NCBI GenBank assembly: GCA_016715765.1
Contig: JADJZJ010000021.1
Coordinates: forward strand, 1 to 64,000
DNA length: 64,000 bases
Source: Opitutaceae bacterium
GTDB taxonomy: Bacteria > Verrucomicrobiota > Verrucomicrobiia > Opitutales > Opitutaceae
Reading direction: 5' to 3'
The notes beneath the pieces were generated by a model. That model saw nothing but the letters and a program-made list of their open reading frames with translations. It made no database searches and had not been told where the DNA came from. Below, one piece after another: positions 30,998 through 38,969 of this stretch. Within the stretch, counting starts at the first letter, position 1. Each line of letters begins with the position of its first letter. A program made the position numbers and the translations under genes.

Positions 30998-33979
30998 ATG
31001 AAATCAGAAATCAGCTACCCAGCATCGGTGGCCAAGCGAAGCTTGGTCGCCTGTTTGGCCGCCTTGATTTGTGCTTCTGCCGCTCCCATCTGGGCGCAGC
31101 AGGCGCCGATCACGACTGACGACGACGAAGACGTGACGAAGCTCACGCCCTTCGAAGTCTCGTCGGACAAGGACTACGGCTACCTCAAGACCAATGCCGC
31201 CACCGCTACCCGTATCGGCATGGAAATCCAAAAGGTGCCGATGAACATCTCGGTTATCTCGCGCGAGTTCCTCGATGACACCAACGCCAAGTCGCTGACG
31301 GATCTGTTCCGTTACTCGGCCGCGGCGGCCGGTGACACCCGCTTCAAGATGCGCGTGCCCGCCAACGAAGCCACCCCCCAGGGCGGCTTCACGATGCGCG
31401 GTTTCCAGGTGAACACGCTCATGCGCAACGGCGTCTTCCGCTACATCTCGCACAATCTCGACAACGTCGAGCGCGTGGAAGTGGTGAAGGGCCCGGCGTC
31501 CGTGTTCTTCGGCCAGGGCTATCCCGGCGGCGTCATCAACTACGTCACCAAGCGCCCGTCGTTCACGAAGATCCCGACCGAACTCACCTACCAAGTCGAC
31601 GACAACAGCGGTCACAAGGTGAAGATCGACAACAACACCGTGCTGTCCAAGAAGGCCGCCTTCCGTTTCGTCGGCGCCTGGCAGGACCTGCAGGGCGAGC
31701 GCCGCTTTGAGTACCACAAGAACTTCAATCTCACGCCCACGCTGACCTTGAAGCCCCTGGACAGCGGCAAGCTGACCATCAACCTCGAGTTCGAGTACCT
31801 GAAGGAACGCTACAACTGGAACGACTACGACTGGATCTACAGCGACTTCGCGGGCTGGAAGGCGGCTTCCACCTCGGGTGCCTACGGCTCCTCGACCGCC
31901 ACGCTCGCCAGCACGATCGCGGCCAACGCCGGCAACGGTCTCGGCGCCAACGTGGTCCAGGCCACGACGACCCCGACCCTCGCCTATGCGACCTACATCA
32001 ACAACAAGCGTACTTCGACCGGCGACCTCTGGCTGCCGGCCTACACGAGTGTTGAGCGTGGTGCGTACTACACCAACGCCGCGGGCACCTTCATCCATGA
32101 TGAAGGCTTCAACTACACCGCCCGTGGCGCCTACCATGACAACGAGGACGAGGTCTTCACCGCCACGGCGGACCTGTCCCCGTTTGAATGGCTCGATGCC
32201 CGTTACACCTACACCAATGACCGCGCCGTGAACAACTCGGTCGGCCAGGGTGGCGCGATCCAGACCCCGTACGCCGACGGCGTGCACTGGAACATCGGCC
32301 TGGGCAACCGCTCGGGTTACTGGCGCTACACGCAGGTGCACAACGTGGACTTGGTCTTCAAGTTCGACCTGTTCGGCATCAAGAACAAGGTGCTGACCGG
32401 CTACCAGCGCTCCACCTGGACGCAGCAGTACCTCGGTGGCGCGGCGCAGTCGGATCTCAACTGGGCTTTCCTGCCCGGCGCCCGCAACACGACCTCCAAT
32501 CCGGACTATGCCGGTACGAACAAGATCAAGTATGACTTCGGCGGCGTGCCGGTAAACCAGCTCGTCTACGACCGCTCCGGTGCCATCAAGCCCGTCCGCC
32601 AGCTCTTCAACAACTGGGATCCCGGATACGAAATGGCTCCCGACATCAACACCTACTTCCAGGACGACCGCAATGCGCTCGACGGCTACAAGCCGAAACT
32701 GGAAGGTATGTATATCAACTATCAGGCCTCCCTCATGGACGACCGCCTGACGGTGTTGGCCGGTTACCGTGAAGAAAAGAAGTGGGAACGCTTCCAGCCC
32801 CAGGTGAACAACTTCCCCTGGTACACCTACTTCCCGGACATGTTCCTCGATCCCGTGGCCTACCCCGAGAACGTCTGGGGTCACTCGGTCAACTACCAGA
32901 AGACCATCGGCCTCGACCAGAAGGGTGACTCCTGGATGGGTGGCGCGTCCTTCGCGATCAACAAGAACCTGAACGTCTACGCCACCACGGCCAAGATCTT
33001 CAAGTTCAACGCCGGCAACGTCGGCGGCATGTTCACGGGTGACGAAATGCTCATCGCCCAGGGCATCATCGACGAGTACGCCTCCCGCGGCCTGGCCGGT
33101 CAGTTCATCTACCGTGGTCAGGCGATCACGACGGGTGCGCAGATCAAGGCCCTGTTCGAGGCCCAGGGCTATTACAAGATGGTCCCCAACGAAGAAGGTA
33201 AGAACTACGAGATCGGTCTCAAGTACACCAGCGACGACAGCAAGATCGTCGGTACGTTGTCGCTCTTCAGCGCCAACCGCATCAACCGTCGTGAAGACGA
33301 CGGCGTGGCGCAGGCCAACGTGAACGAGCCGATGAACTACAACACGAACCCGATCTGGATCGCGGGCGCCGCCCGTTCCGGTTTGGTGAGTGCCTCGGCC
33401 GCCAACACCGGCCGCGTGTTCCGTGTCCGTTCCTACGGCAACAAGGTTGAGATCGAGGGCGCGGAAGCCGAGGTCATCTGGACCCCGATCCGCAACTTCC
33501 AGGCGCTGATCAACGCCTCCTGGATGCCCACGGCCGAGACCGTCGAGGATCAACGCCCGATCTACTCGAAGCCCGGTTCGACCTACTACCAGAACAACCT
33601 GACCGCCACGCAGCAGCGCGACGCGTACATCCTGTGGAACGCCCGCGTGGAGAACGTGCCGGAATACCGCTTCAACGTGTTCGGCAAGTACACGTTCACG
33701 GACGGCCCGGCCCGTGGCCTCGCGCTCGGCGCCGGTATGCGCTACTCCTCCGAGACCGTGGTCAGCCGTTCGGTTGACTGGAATCCGCTCGGTGCCGGCT
33801 ACCAGGCCGGCGACTACATGGTCTTCGACGTGACGGCCGCCTATCCCTGGGAGTTCATGGGCTACAAGTTCCGGACCTCCCTCGGTATCTACAACGTGAC
33901 CGACGAAAAGTACTCCGAAGGCTCCTTCGCCATGTCACCGGCCCGCAACTGGCTGCTCAGCACGACCCTCACCTTCTGA
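30998..33979 (+). CDS. TonB-dependent outer-membrane receptor
   Basis: 993 aa. Signal peptide: KRSLVACLAALICASAAPIW, AQQ. Next comes the verrucomicrobial TonB-box-like segment VTKLTPFEVSSDKDYGYLKT, then the plug (RIGMEIQKVPMNISVISREF, GGFTMRGFQVNTLMRNGVFR, VERVEVVKGPASVFFGQGYP). A 22-strand-type barrel ends LLSTTLTF, with a terminal Phe as expected for BAM assembly. It imports oligosaccharides or a siderophore with TonB energy. Position after LacI and beside the glycan cluster favours a glycan. The long barrel has many aromatic-rich loops. A terminator follows. Codon use is strongly biased to C-ending codons, suggesting high expression. Confidence 0.93.
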   Translation: MKSEISYPASVAKRSLVACLAALICASAAPIWAQQAPITTDDDEDVTKLTPFEVSSDKDYGYLKTNAATATRIGMEIQKVPMNISVISREFLDDTNAKSLTDLFRYSAAAAGDTRFKMRVPANEATPQGGFTMRGFQVNTLMRNGVFRYISHNLDNVERVEVVKGPASVFFGQGYPGGVINYVTKRPSFTKIPTELTYQVDDNSGHKVKIDNNTVLSKKAAFRFVGAWQDLQGERRFEYHKNFNLTPTLTLKPLDSGKLTINLEFEYLKERYNWNDYDWIYSDFAGWKAASTSGAYGSSTATLASTIAANAGNGLGANVVQATTTPTLAYATYINNKRTSTGDLWLPAYTSVERGAYYTNAAGTFIHDEGFNYTARGAYHDNEDEVFTATADLSPFEWLDARYTYTNDRAVNNSVGQGGAIQTPYADGVHWNIGLGNRSGYWRYTQVHNVDLVFKFDLFGIKNKVLTGYQRSTWTQQYLGGAAQSDLNWAFLPGARNTTSNPDYAGTNKIKYDFGGVPVNQLVYDRSGAIKPVRQLFNNWDPGYEMAPDINTYFQDDRNALDGYKPKLEGMYINYQASLMDDRLTVLAGYREEKKWERFQPQVNNFPWYTYFPDMFLDPVAYPENVWGHSVNYQKTIGLDQKGDSWMGGASFAINKNLNVYATTAKIFKFNAGNVGGMFTGDEMLIAQGIIDEYASRGLAGQFIYRGQAITTGAQIKALFEAQGYYKMVPNEEGKNYEIGLKYTSDDSKIVGTLSLFSANRINRREDDGVAQANVNEPMNYNTNPIWIAGAARSGLVSASAANTGRVFRVRSYGNKVEIEGAEAEVIWTPIRNFQALINASWMPTAETVEDQRPIYSKPGSTYYQNNLTATQQRDAYILWNARVENVPEYRFNVFGKYTFTDGPARGLALGAGMRYSSETVVSRSVDWNPLGAGYQAGDYMVFDVTAAYPWEFMGYKFRTSLGIYNVTDEKYSEGSFAMSPARNWLLSTTLTF

Positions 33980-34010
33980 GTGGTTTGAACTGAACAGCTG
34001 ATCTGCCTTC

Positions 34011-34043
34011 AAGGGCGGCATCCTCCGGGATGCCGCCCTTTTT
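34011..34043 (+). terminator. Intrinsic terminator after the TonB receptor
   Basis: AAGGGCGGCATCC (34011-34023), loop TCCG and GGATGCCGCCCTT (34028-34040) form a perfect 13-bp stem followed by T residues. It begins 31 bp after the receptor stop. Confidence 0.85.
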
Positions 34044-34429
34044 CTTTGGCTCTAAAGTTGTAGGGCCGGACCTTGGTCCGTGCCACGCTTGGCCTGTTGG
34101 CCTCGCTTCCCCAATAGGCGTCACCAAGGTGACGCCCTACATTTTCTGATCTGCCTTAAGCCTGCCATGTAGCTACGAGCGTGAGCGAGTGGAGAGCACG
34201 CTACGCACGCCTAACATCCACTCGCTCACGCTCGTAGCTACACCTCATCTACCGCCCGACCCCCGTCCGCAGCACGATCTTCGTCGCCTCGCGGTACTTC
34301 AGGTCGAAGCCGCCCTTGCGGAGAGGCATCCGTCTCCCCCGCAATCAGGCCCGGCTTGCTTTGCCGGGTGCAGGCGTGCAGTCTGTCGCCCGGTTAATTC
34401 CCTCAAATCAAGACTAGTTACCGCCCCCT
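34044..34429. repeat. Intergenic region with several palindromic repeats
   Basis: No gene seen. GTAGGGCCGGACCTTGGTCC (from about 34060) is a short hairpin. GGCGTCACCAAGGTGACGCC (34117-34136) is a second, also found near 41220. A perfect 25-bp inverted repeat has arms at 34169-34193 and 34217-34241 (GTAGCTACGAGCGTGAGCGA at the outer end). The last 130 bp up to the lipoprotein start show nothing recognisable. Confidence 0.6.
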
Positions 34430-34942
34430 ATGAAATCCACCTTCACGTTTGGTGCCGCACTGATCGCGACCATACTGCTGGCCGGCTGCGACGCCACCGG
34501 CGGTGTTGCCGCCCGTATCCAGGAAAAATCCGCCGTCTTCGCCCAACTCACCCCCGAGCAGAAAAAGAACATCGAGGAAGGAGCCATCGAGTATGGCTAC
34601 ACCACCGACATGGTTTACATGGCCTTGGGCAAACCTTCCAAGGTGAAGGAAAAGGCCGCGCCGGAAGGCACGGTGCTGATGTGGACCTTTAACAATTTCT
34701 ATCCCAGCGTGGCGGTGTCGCAACTCGCGATGAATGATCCCAGCCGCAAGTACAAGGCGCCGCCGCTTTCCACCAATTATCCCGGGGAAGGCCCGGGCGG
34801 TTCCACGGCGGCCAGCATCAGCAGCACCAAGCCGGTCGGGCCGGAACCGGGCGTAGACAGCCTGGGCAGCATCCCGTCGGAAACGCTTCATGTGCTCTTC
34901 CTCGACGGCAAGGTCTTCCAGATCAAACTCGAGGACGAGTGA
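34430..34942 (+). CDS. SmpA/BamE-like lipoprotein, tandem copy 1
   Basis: 170 aa with a lipobox LLAGC after MKSTFTFGAALIATI, so an exported lipoprotein. The core, identical in style in all three tandem copies, reads RIQEKSAVFAQLTPEQKKNI, then EYGYTTDMVYMALGKPSKVK, GTVLMWTFNN and near the end SETLHVLFLDGKVFQIKLE. The DMVYMALGKPSKV plus W-aromatic strand layout resembles SmpA/OmlA (BamE) domains, although the linker before the last strand is longer and low in complexity. The three copies differ mainly in that linker. Role unknown; envelope assembly or stress is plausible. Confidence 0.7.
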   Translation: MKSTFTFGAALIATILLAGCDATGGVAARIQEKSAVFAQLTPEQKKNIEEGAIEYGYTTDMVYMALGKPSKVKEKAAPEGTVLMWTFNNFYPSVAVSQLAMNDPSRKYKAPPLSTNYPGEGPGGSTAASISSTKPVGPEPGVDSLGSIPSETLHVLFLDGKVFQIKLEDE

Positions 34943-34968
34943 TCGGCCCAGGGCCGTTTCTTTCAAAG

Positions 34969-34996
34969 AGCGGAACCGCAGGGTTCCGCTTTTTTT
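34969..34996 (+). terminator. Intrinsic terminator after lipoprotein copy 1
   Basis: AGCGGAACC, loop GCAG, GGTTCCGCT and seven T. Nearly the same hairpin follows copy 2. Confidence 0.9.
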
Positions 34997-35447
34997 GTCC
35001 GTGAGTCTGGCCGGATCACCTGGCGCCCACTCCGTCAGGTCTTGCGTACGACATCTCTCGCTGGCCGGGGCTCGGCAAATTCTTTCCCGCGGATTACGCG
35101 GATGATCGCGGATAATACCTCGCGGAACGCTCAATGCATAACGCTCAACGCTTAACGTTTAACGCTCAAGTGGTGGCTGCGAGCGTGGCGGAATTGAAGT
35201 AGCGCAGGTCCCTGGCCTGCGATTTCGCGCCTCATGTGCGGATGAGACCCCAACTGGGCAGGTCAGAGACCTCCGACCTCCCCATCATCCGCGCCGATCC
35301 GCGTGATCCGCGGGTGAACTCAGGGCGGTGACCAGGAGCCTAACGAAGTAATGCCAGTCGGGGATGTTCGGCTTGTCAGAGAGGCAGCGGCGGCATAGAA
35401 TCAGACTTGCCGTTCGTTACATTGCGCAATTCACACCCCTTCCTCTC
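34997..35447. repeat. Intergenic region with several repeat fragments
   Basis: No gene seen. It contains CCCGCGGATTACGCGGATGA near 35090, AACGCTCAACGCTTAACGTT-type units at 35122-35170, GGTCAGAGACCTCCGA near 35260 and GATCCGCGTGATCCGCGGG near 35295. All are short repeat fragments that recur elsewhere in the window. Confidence 0.5.
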
Positions 35448-35942
35448 ATGAAATCCACGCTCGTTTCAATTTGTGCGCTGGCCGCCGTCATGCAGCTCGC
35501 CGGCTGTGATGCTTCCAGCGGCATCACCGCCCGCATTCAGGAAAAGTCCGCCGTCTTCGCCCAACTCACCCCCGAGCAGAAAAAGAACATCGAGGAGGGG
35601 GGCATCGAGTATGGCTACACCACTGACATGGTTTACATGGCCCTGGGCAAACCCTCGAAGGTGAGGGAAAAGGCCGCGCCGGAAGGCACGGTGCTGATGT
35701 GGACCTTCAACAACTATTTCCCCACGGTGACGGTGGCGAAACTCTCCCTCAACGACCCGAGCCGCAAATACCGGGCGGGTCAGGTTTCGTCTATGGCACC
35801 CCGCAACAGCGTCAGTCTCAGCAGCACCGTGCCGTCCGGCCCTGAACCGGGAGTGGACAGTCTTGGTGATATCCCTTCGGAAACTCTCCACGTGCTCTTC
35901 CTCGACGGGAAGGTCTTCCAGATCAAACTCGAGAGCGAGTGA
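35448..35942 (+). CDS. SmpA/BamE-like lipoprotein, tandem copy 2
   Basis: 164 aa from ATG 35448, chosen because MKSTLVSICALAAVMQLAGC is a lipoprotein signal ending at the lipid Cys (an in-frame ATG at 35364 would bury it). The core repeats copy 1 almost exactly (IQEKSAVFAQLTPEQKKNIE, YGYTTDMVYMALGKPSKVRE, KAAPEGTVLMWTFNNYFP). The linker SSMAPRNSVSLSSTVPSGPE differs. It ends HVLFLDGKVFQIKLESE. The nearly identical cores imply recent duplication or gene conversion. Monocistronic, with its own terminator. Confidence 0.7.
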   Translation: MKSTLVSICALAAVMQLAGCDASSGITARIQEKSAVFAQLTPEQKKNIEEGGIEYGYTTDMVYMALGKPSKVREKAAPEGTVLMWTFNNYFPTVTVAKLSLNDPSRKYRAGQVSSMAPRNSVSLSSTVPSGPEPGVDSLGDIPSETLHVLFLDGKVFQIKLESE

Positions 35943-35966
35943 TCGGCCCGGGCCTTTAGTTTCTGA

Positions 35967-35994
35967 AGCGGAACCGCAGGGTTCCGCTTTTTTT
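35967..35994 (+). terminator. Intrinsic terminator after lipoprotein copy 2
   Basis: AGCGGAACC, loop GCAG, GGTTCCGCT and a T-run, the same stem as after copy 1. Confidence 0.9.
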
Positions 35995-36004
35995 GCCCGT
36001 GAAT

Positions 36005-36127
36005 CTTGGGGCATGAATAGTGGCTACGAGCGTGAGCGAGTGGATCACAAGCTGCATACGCCTCAGCTCCACTCGTTCACGCTCGTAGCTACCCGAAGGT
36101 CCAAATGATATGGGTGATTGGTATTAT
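36005..36127. repeat. Palindromic MITE-like repeat (GTAGCTACGAGCGTGAGCGAG family)
   Basis: Arms TGGCTACGAGCGTGAGCGAG (from 36021) and the inverse ending at 36091 (one mismatch). The outer flank CGAAGGTCCAAATGATATGG (from about 36094) through GATTGGTATTA matches, inverted, the left flank of the full element at 42849-42997. Confidence 0.65.
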
Positions 36128-36260
36128 GGCTTAATCCCGGGGCGGAGGATGATTTTTCTTCACTGCGCTGCCCGTGAAGCCGGGCGCGGCTTGTCACTGG
36201 CGGTGAAAAGTCTCATCATGACCATGGTACACCTCATCCAGAGTCGAAAGGGTCAGCATT

Positions 36261-36776
36261 ATGAAACTCATCGTTACGTTCGGAGCCGCGTTGTCAGCCG
36301 CCTTGCTACTGGCCGGTTGTGACGCCACGAGCGGCACCGCCGCCCGTATCCAGGAAAAATCCGCCGTCTACGCCCAACTCACCCCCGAGCAGAAGAAAAA
36401 CATCGAGGAGGGGGCGATCGAGCACGGCTATACCATGGACATGGTCTACATGGCCCTGGGCAAGCCCTCGAAGTCGCGGGAGAAGGCCGCGCCGGAGGGC
36501 ACGGTCATGATGTGGACGTACAGCAATTACTACCCGACGGTGACGGCGTCGACCGTAACGCTCAACAATCCGAGCCGCCGCCGGCTGAATTATCAAACCT
36601 CGTCACTGTTCCCGAACCGCAATCCCACGGTTGGCCCGCAACCGGCCGACATCGCCGGCACGAAGGCAACGGGACCCGAAGCCGGCATCGACAGTCTGCC
36701 CGATGTTCCATCGGAAACGCTCTACGTGCTCTTCCTCGACGGAAAGGTTTTCCAGATCAAGCTCGAGGGCGAGTAA
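36261..36776 (+). CDS. SmpA/BamE-like lipoprotein, tandem copy 3
   Basis: 171 aa, lipoprotein signal MKLIVTFGAALSAALLLAGC. The core again reads IQEKSAVYAQLTPEQKKNIE, HGYTMDMVYMALGKPSKSRE and GTVMMWTYSNYYPTVTA. The linker is longest here (LNYQTSSLFPNRNPTVGPQP, ADI). The ending is YVLFLDGKVFQIKLEGE. It is a little more divergent than copies 1 and 2. As with them, a terminator follows, so the array is three separate transcription units rather than an operon. Function unknown beyond an envelope location. Confidence 0.7.
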   Translation: MKLIVTFGAALSAALLLAGCDATSGTAARIQEKSAVYAQLTPEQKKNIEEGAIEHGYTMDMVYMALGKPSKSREKAAPEGTVMMWTYSNYYPTVTASTVTLNNPSRRRLNYQTSSLFPNRNPTVGPQPADIAGTKATGPEAGIDSLPDVPSETLYVLFLDGKVFQIKLEGE

Positions 36777-36806
36777 TCGTCCGATCAGCTCCCTGGTCCA
36801 CCTGCC

Positions 36807-36836
36807 AGCGGCGCCAGACGGCGCCGCTTTTTTTTT
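36807..36836 (+). terminator. Intrinsic terminator after lipoprotein copy 3
   Basis: AGCGGCGCC, loop AGAC, GGCGCCGCT and nine T. It also lies just beyond the convergent ABC permease gene. Confidence 0.9.
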
Positions 36837-36851
36837 GCCCGGACGGGTGGG

Positions 36852-38054
36852 TCAGGACACCGGGGCCAGGGTGTCGGCAACCGGGATCCGGTAGGCTTTC
36901 AAGGCCGGCACCACCCCGCCCAGGGCGCAGAGCGCCACCATTCCCACCGGAGCCTGCCAGAGCACCGGATGCCATGTCGCCAGGGAGAGCACCACGCCGG
37001 TCTGGGCGCGGATGACTTCCGCCACGATGCTGAACAGACCCGCGTAGACGGCCAGACCGGTGACGCTGCCCAGAGTGCCGATGGCCACGGCCTCACCGAG
37101 GACGGCGCCGAAGATGGTGCGCCTCCGGGCGCCGAGCGCGCGCAGGATCGCAATGTCGCGCCGCCGGGCACTCATGGAATTGTAGATGCTCGCCAGCACC
37201 GCGCCCGCCGCCACCAGGGCCACGAGGTAGGCGACCAGTTCCAGCACGCGGTCGAACCACGCGATCTTCTGGAACAGTTCCGCAATGATGGCGCCGACCG
37301 GATAGGCCAACGTCAGGCGGTTGCCCTGCTTGTTGTACATCAGGTCGAGCATGAAGCCGGCCGTCGGGGCACGCAGCTGGATCAGCACGGCACTGACATC
37401 CGTCGCGGTGCGCGGATCATGGCCGCCCATGGTCTGCACGCCCGCCAGCGGGATCCAGATGACACGGTCCGCCGGCGAATTGGTGGGGGCGAGCACGCCG
37501 GCGACCGTGTAGGTTTCGGCGTGCCGGTTGTTTTCATCGAAGGTCAAGCCGTGAAAGGGGTGGAAGGTATCGCCCGCCTTCAGGCCCAACCGCGCGGCGG
37601 CAAAGCTGCCCGCCACGGCTTCATGGGCCGCCGGGGCAAACAGCCGGCCGGCGGCGAGGGTGAATTTTTTCCCGGGGGCGAGTTCCACGGTCTCGAACAG
37701 TTCCGGCACGGTGCCGACCAGCCGGTAGCCGCGGAGATTGTCGCCCACGGCGATGGGGATCGCCGTCTTCACCGCCGGATGGCGCCGGATCGTCTCGAAG
37801 TCGCTCCACGCCAGGTTGCCCGGCGAGGCCTCGAGGTGGAAAATCGCATTCAGCACGAGCTGGAGCTTGGAGCCGCGGGCGCCGAGCACGGCGTCGAAAC
37901 CGGCGTTGGCGGAGGTGAAGGCGGCCTGCGACTGGGTCTTCACCATCCAGACGCAGAGCAGCAGGCCGCAGGCCAGCGCGATGCTGCCGGCGGTCACGAC
38001 CGTGGACAGGGCGTGCTGGCGCAGGGAGCGGTAGATGATCAGCCAGAGCGTCAT
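36852..38054 (-). CDS. FtsX/MacB-like ABC transporter permease
   Basis: 400 aa with four predicted membrane segments: one near the N-terminus (VVTAGSIALACGLLLCVWMV) and three in the C-terminal FtsX domain (VAYLVALVAAGAVLASIYNS, TLGSVTGLAVYAGLFSIVAE, MVALCALGGVVPALKAYRIP). The long loop between them is the periplasmic MacB-type domain (LEASPGNLAWSDFETIRRHP). MSARRRDIAILRALGARRRT is the coupling segment that contacts the ATPase. Such proteins drive lipoprotein release (LolC/E) or efflux by mechanotransmission. It overlaps the ATPase gene by 4 bp. The nearby lipoproteins make a Lol-like role attractive but unproved. Confidence 0.85.
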   Translation of the reverse strand: MTLWLIIYRSLRQHALSTVVTAGSIALACGLLLCVWMVKTQSQAAFTSANAGFDAVLGARGSKLQLVLNAIFHLEASPGNLAWSDFETIRRHPAVKTAIPIAVGDNLRGYRLVGTVPELFETVELAPGKKFTLAAGRLFAPAAHEAVAGSFAAARLGLKAGDTFHPFHGLTFDENNRHAETYTVAGVLAPTNSPADRVIWIPLAGVQTMGGHDPRTATDVSAVLIQLRAPTAGFMLDLMYNKQGNRLTLAYPVGAIIAELFQKIAWFDRVLELVAYLVALVAAGAVLASIYNSMSARRRDIAILRALGARRRTIFGAVLGEAVAIGTLGSVTGLAVYAGLFSIVAEVIRAQTGVVLSLATWHPVLWQAPVGMVALCALGGVVPALKAYRIPVADTLAPVS

Positions 38055-38728
38055 GAACGGACCTCGGCGGCGGGCCGGTTGAGGACGGCGAAATCCTGCA
38101 CCTGGTCGAAGTGCTGCAGCGCCCGCTCGTCGTGGCTCACCAGCAGGAGCGCGGCGCGGTGCTCGCGACAGACCTCGCGAATCAGCATGAGGGACTCATG
38201 GCCGTGCCGCGGGTCGAGGTTGCCGGTCGGTTCATCGGCCAGCACGAGCCGCGGCCGGTTGGCCAGGGCCCGGGCCACGGCCACGCGCTGCTGCTGCCCC
38301 GTGGAGAGTTGCCGCGGAAAATGCTGCAGCCGGTGGCCCAGGCCCACCCGCGCCAGGATCTCGCGGGCATGCGCGGCATCCGCCCCGCGCGGGCCGAAGC
38401 CCATGCCGAGCAGGACGTTTTCCAGCACCGTGTGCCCCTGCAGGAGATTGAAGGTCTGGAAAATGTAGCCGAGCTTGTCCGCCCGCAGCCGGTCGCGCTG
38501 CGATTCCCCGAGGGCGGTCATCTCCACGCCATCGATCCGCACGCCGCCGCTGTCGGCCGCCAGAATCCCCGCGATCAGGTGCAGGAAGGTGGTCTTGCCC
38601 GACCCGCTTTCACCGCGCAAGGCCCGCTGTTCGCCCACGGCCAGCGCAAACGCCGCCACCGACACGACCTCGACGCGTCCGCCTTCGGGCGAGACAAACG
38701 ATTTCTTGAGGTCGGTGACTTCGAGCAT
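38051..38728 (-). CDS. LolD/MacB-like ABC transporter ATPase
   Basis: 225 aa from ATG 38728 (an extension to 38785 adds nothing conserved). Walker A GESGSGKTT, Q-loop YIFQTFNLLQG, signature LSTGQQQRVAVARAL, Walker B LVLADEPTGNLD and switch LLVSHDERAL are all intact. EPTGNLDPRHG is typical of the LolD/MacB subgroup. It energises the FtsX-like permease whose start codon overlaps its stop (ATGA, 38054-38051). The two genes form a complete half-transporter pair. No separate LolE or periplasmic adaptor is adjacent. Confidence 0.9.
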   Translation of the reverse strand: MLEVTDLKKSFVSPEGGRVEVVSVAAFALAVGEQRALRGESGSGKTTFLHLIAGILAADSGGVRIDGVEMTALGESQRDRLRADKLGYIFQTFNLLQGHTVLENVLLGMGFGPRGADAAHAREILARVGLGHRLQHFPRQLSTGQQQRVAVARALANRPRLVLADEPTGNLDPRHGHESLMLIREVCREHRAALLLVSHDERALQHFDQVQDFAVLNRPAAEVRS

Positions 38729-38816
38729 TGCCGTGGATCCGTAGGAAACGTCGCACCGGCGGAAATGGCAAACTGTCTTAACCACCCACGGAAATATCCC
38801 AAGGAAGGTTTCTGCC

Positions 38817-38898
38817 TTGGGTAGCGCCCGGCCTCCGGACGGGCGGTTAGGCGAGCGCCGGCCTATCCCCGCCCGTCCGGAGGCCGGGCGCTACCCAA
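38817..38898. repeat. 82-bp inverted repeat, GGGTAGCGCCCGG family
   Basis: TTGGGTAGCGCCCGGCCTCC (arm 38817-38844) and its exact inverse (38871-38898) around a 26-bp loop. It matches the element at 11389-11466, including GGCGGTTAGGC at the start of the loop. Confidence 0.7.
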
Positions 38899-38969
38899 AG
38901 GCCAGTCATGTTGTCCTTTCTTTGGGTAATCGTCAGTGACGCACTCGGCATCACTACCCCGGGATTGGA

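Noticed and set aside
31004..33553. 849-codon open frame on the minus strand
   Set aside because: It lies opposite the TonB receptor and has no signal, domain or ribosome site. The receptor's C-ending codon bias creates long stop-free mirror frames.
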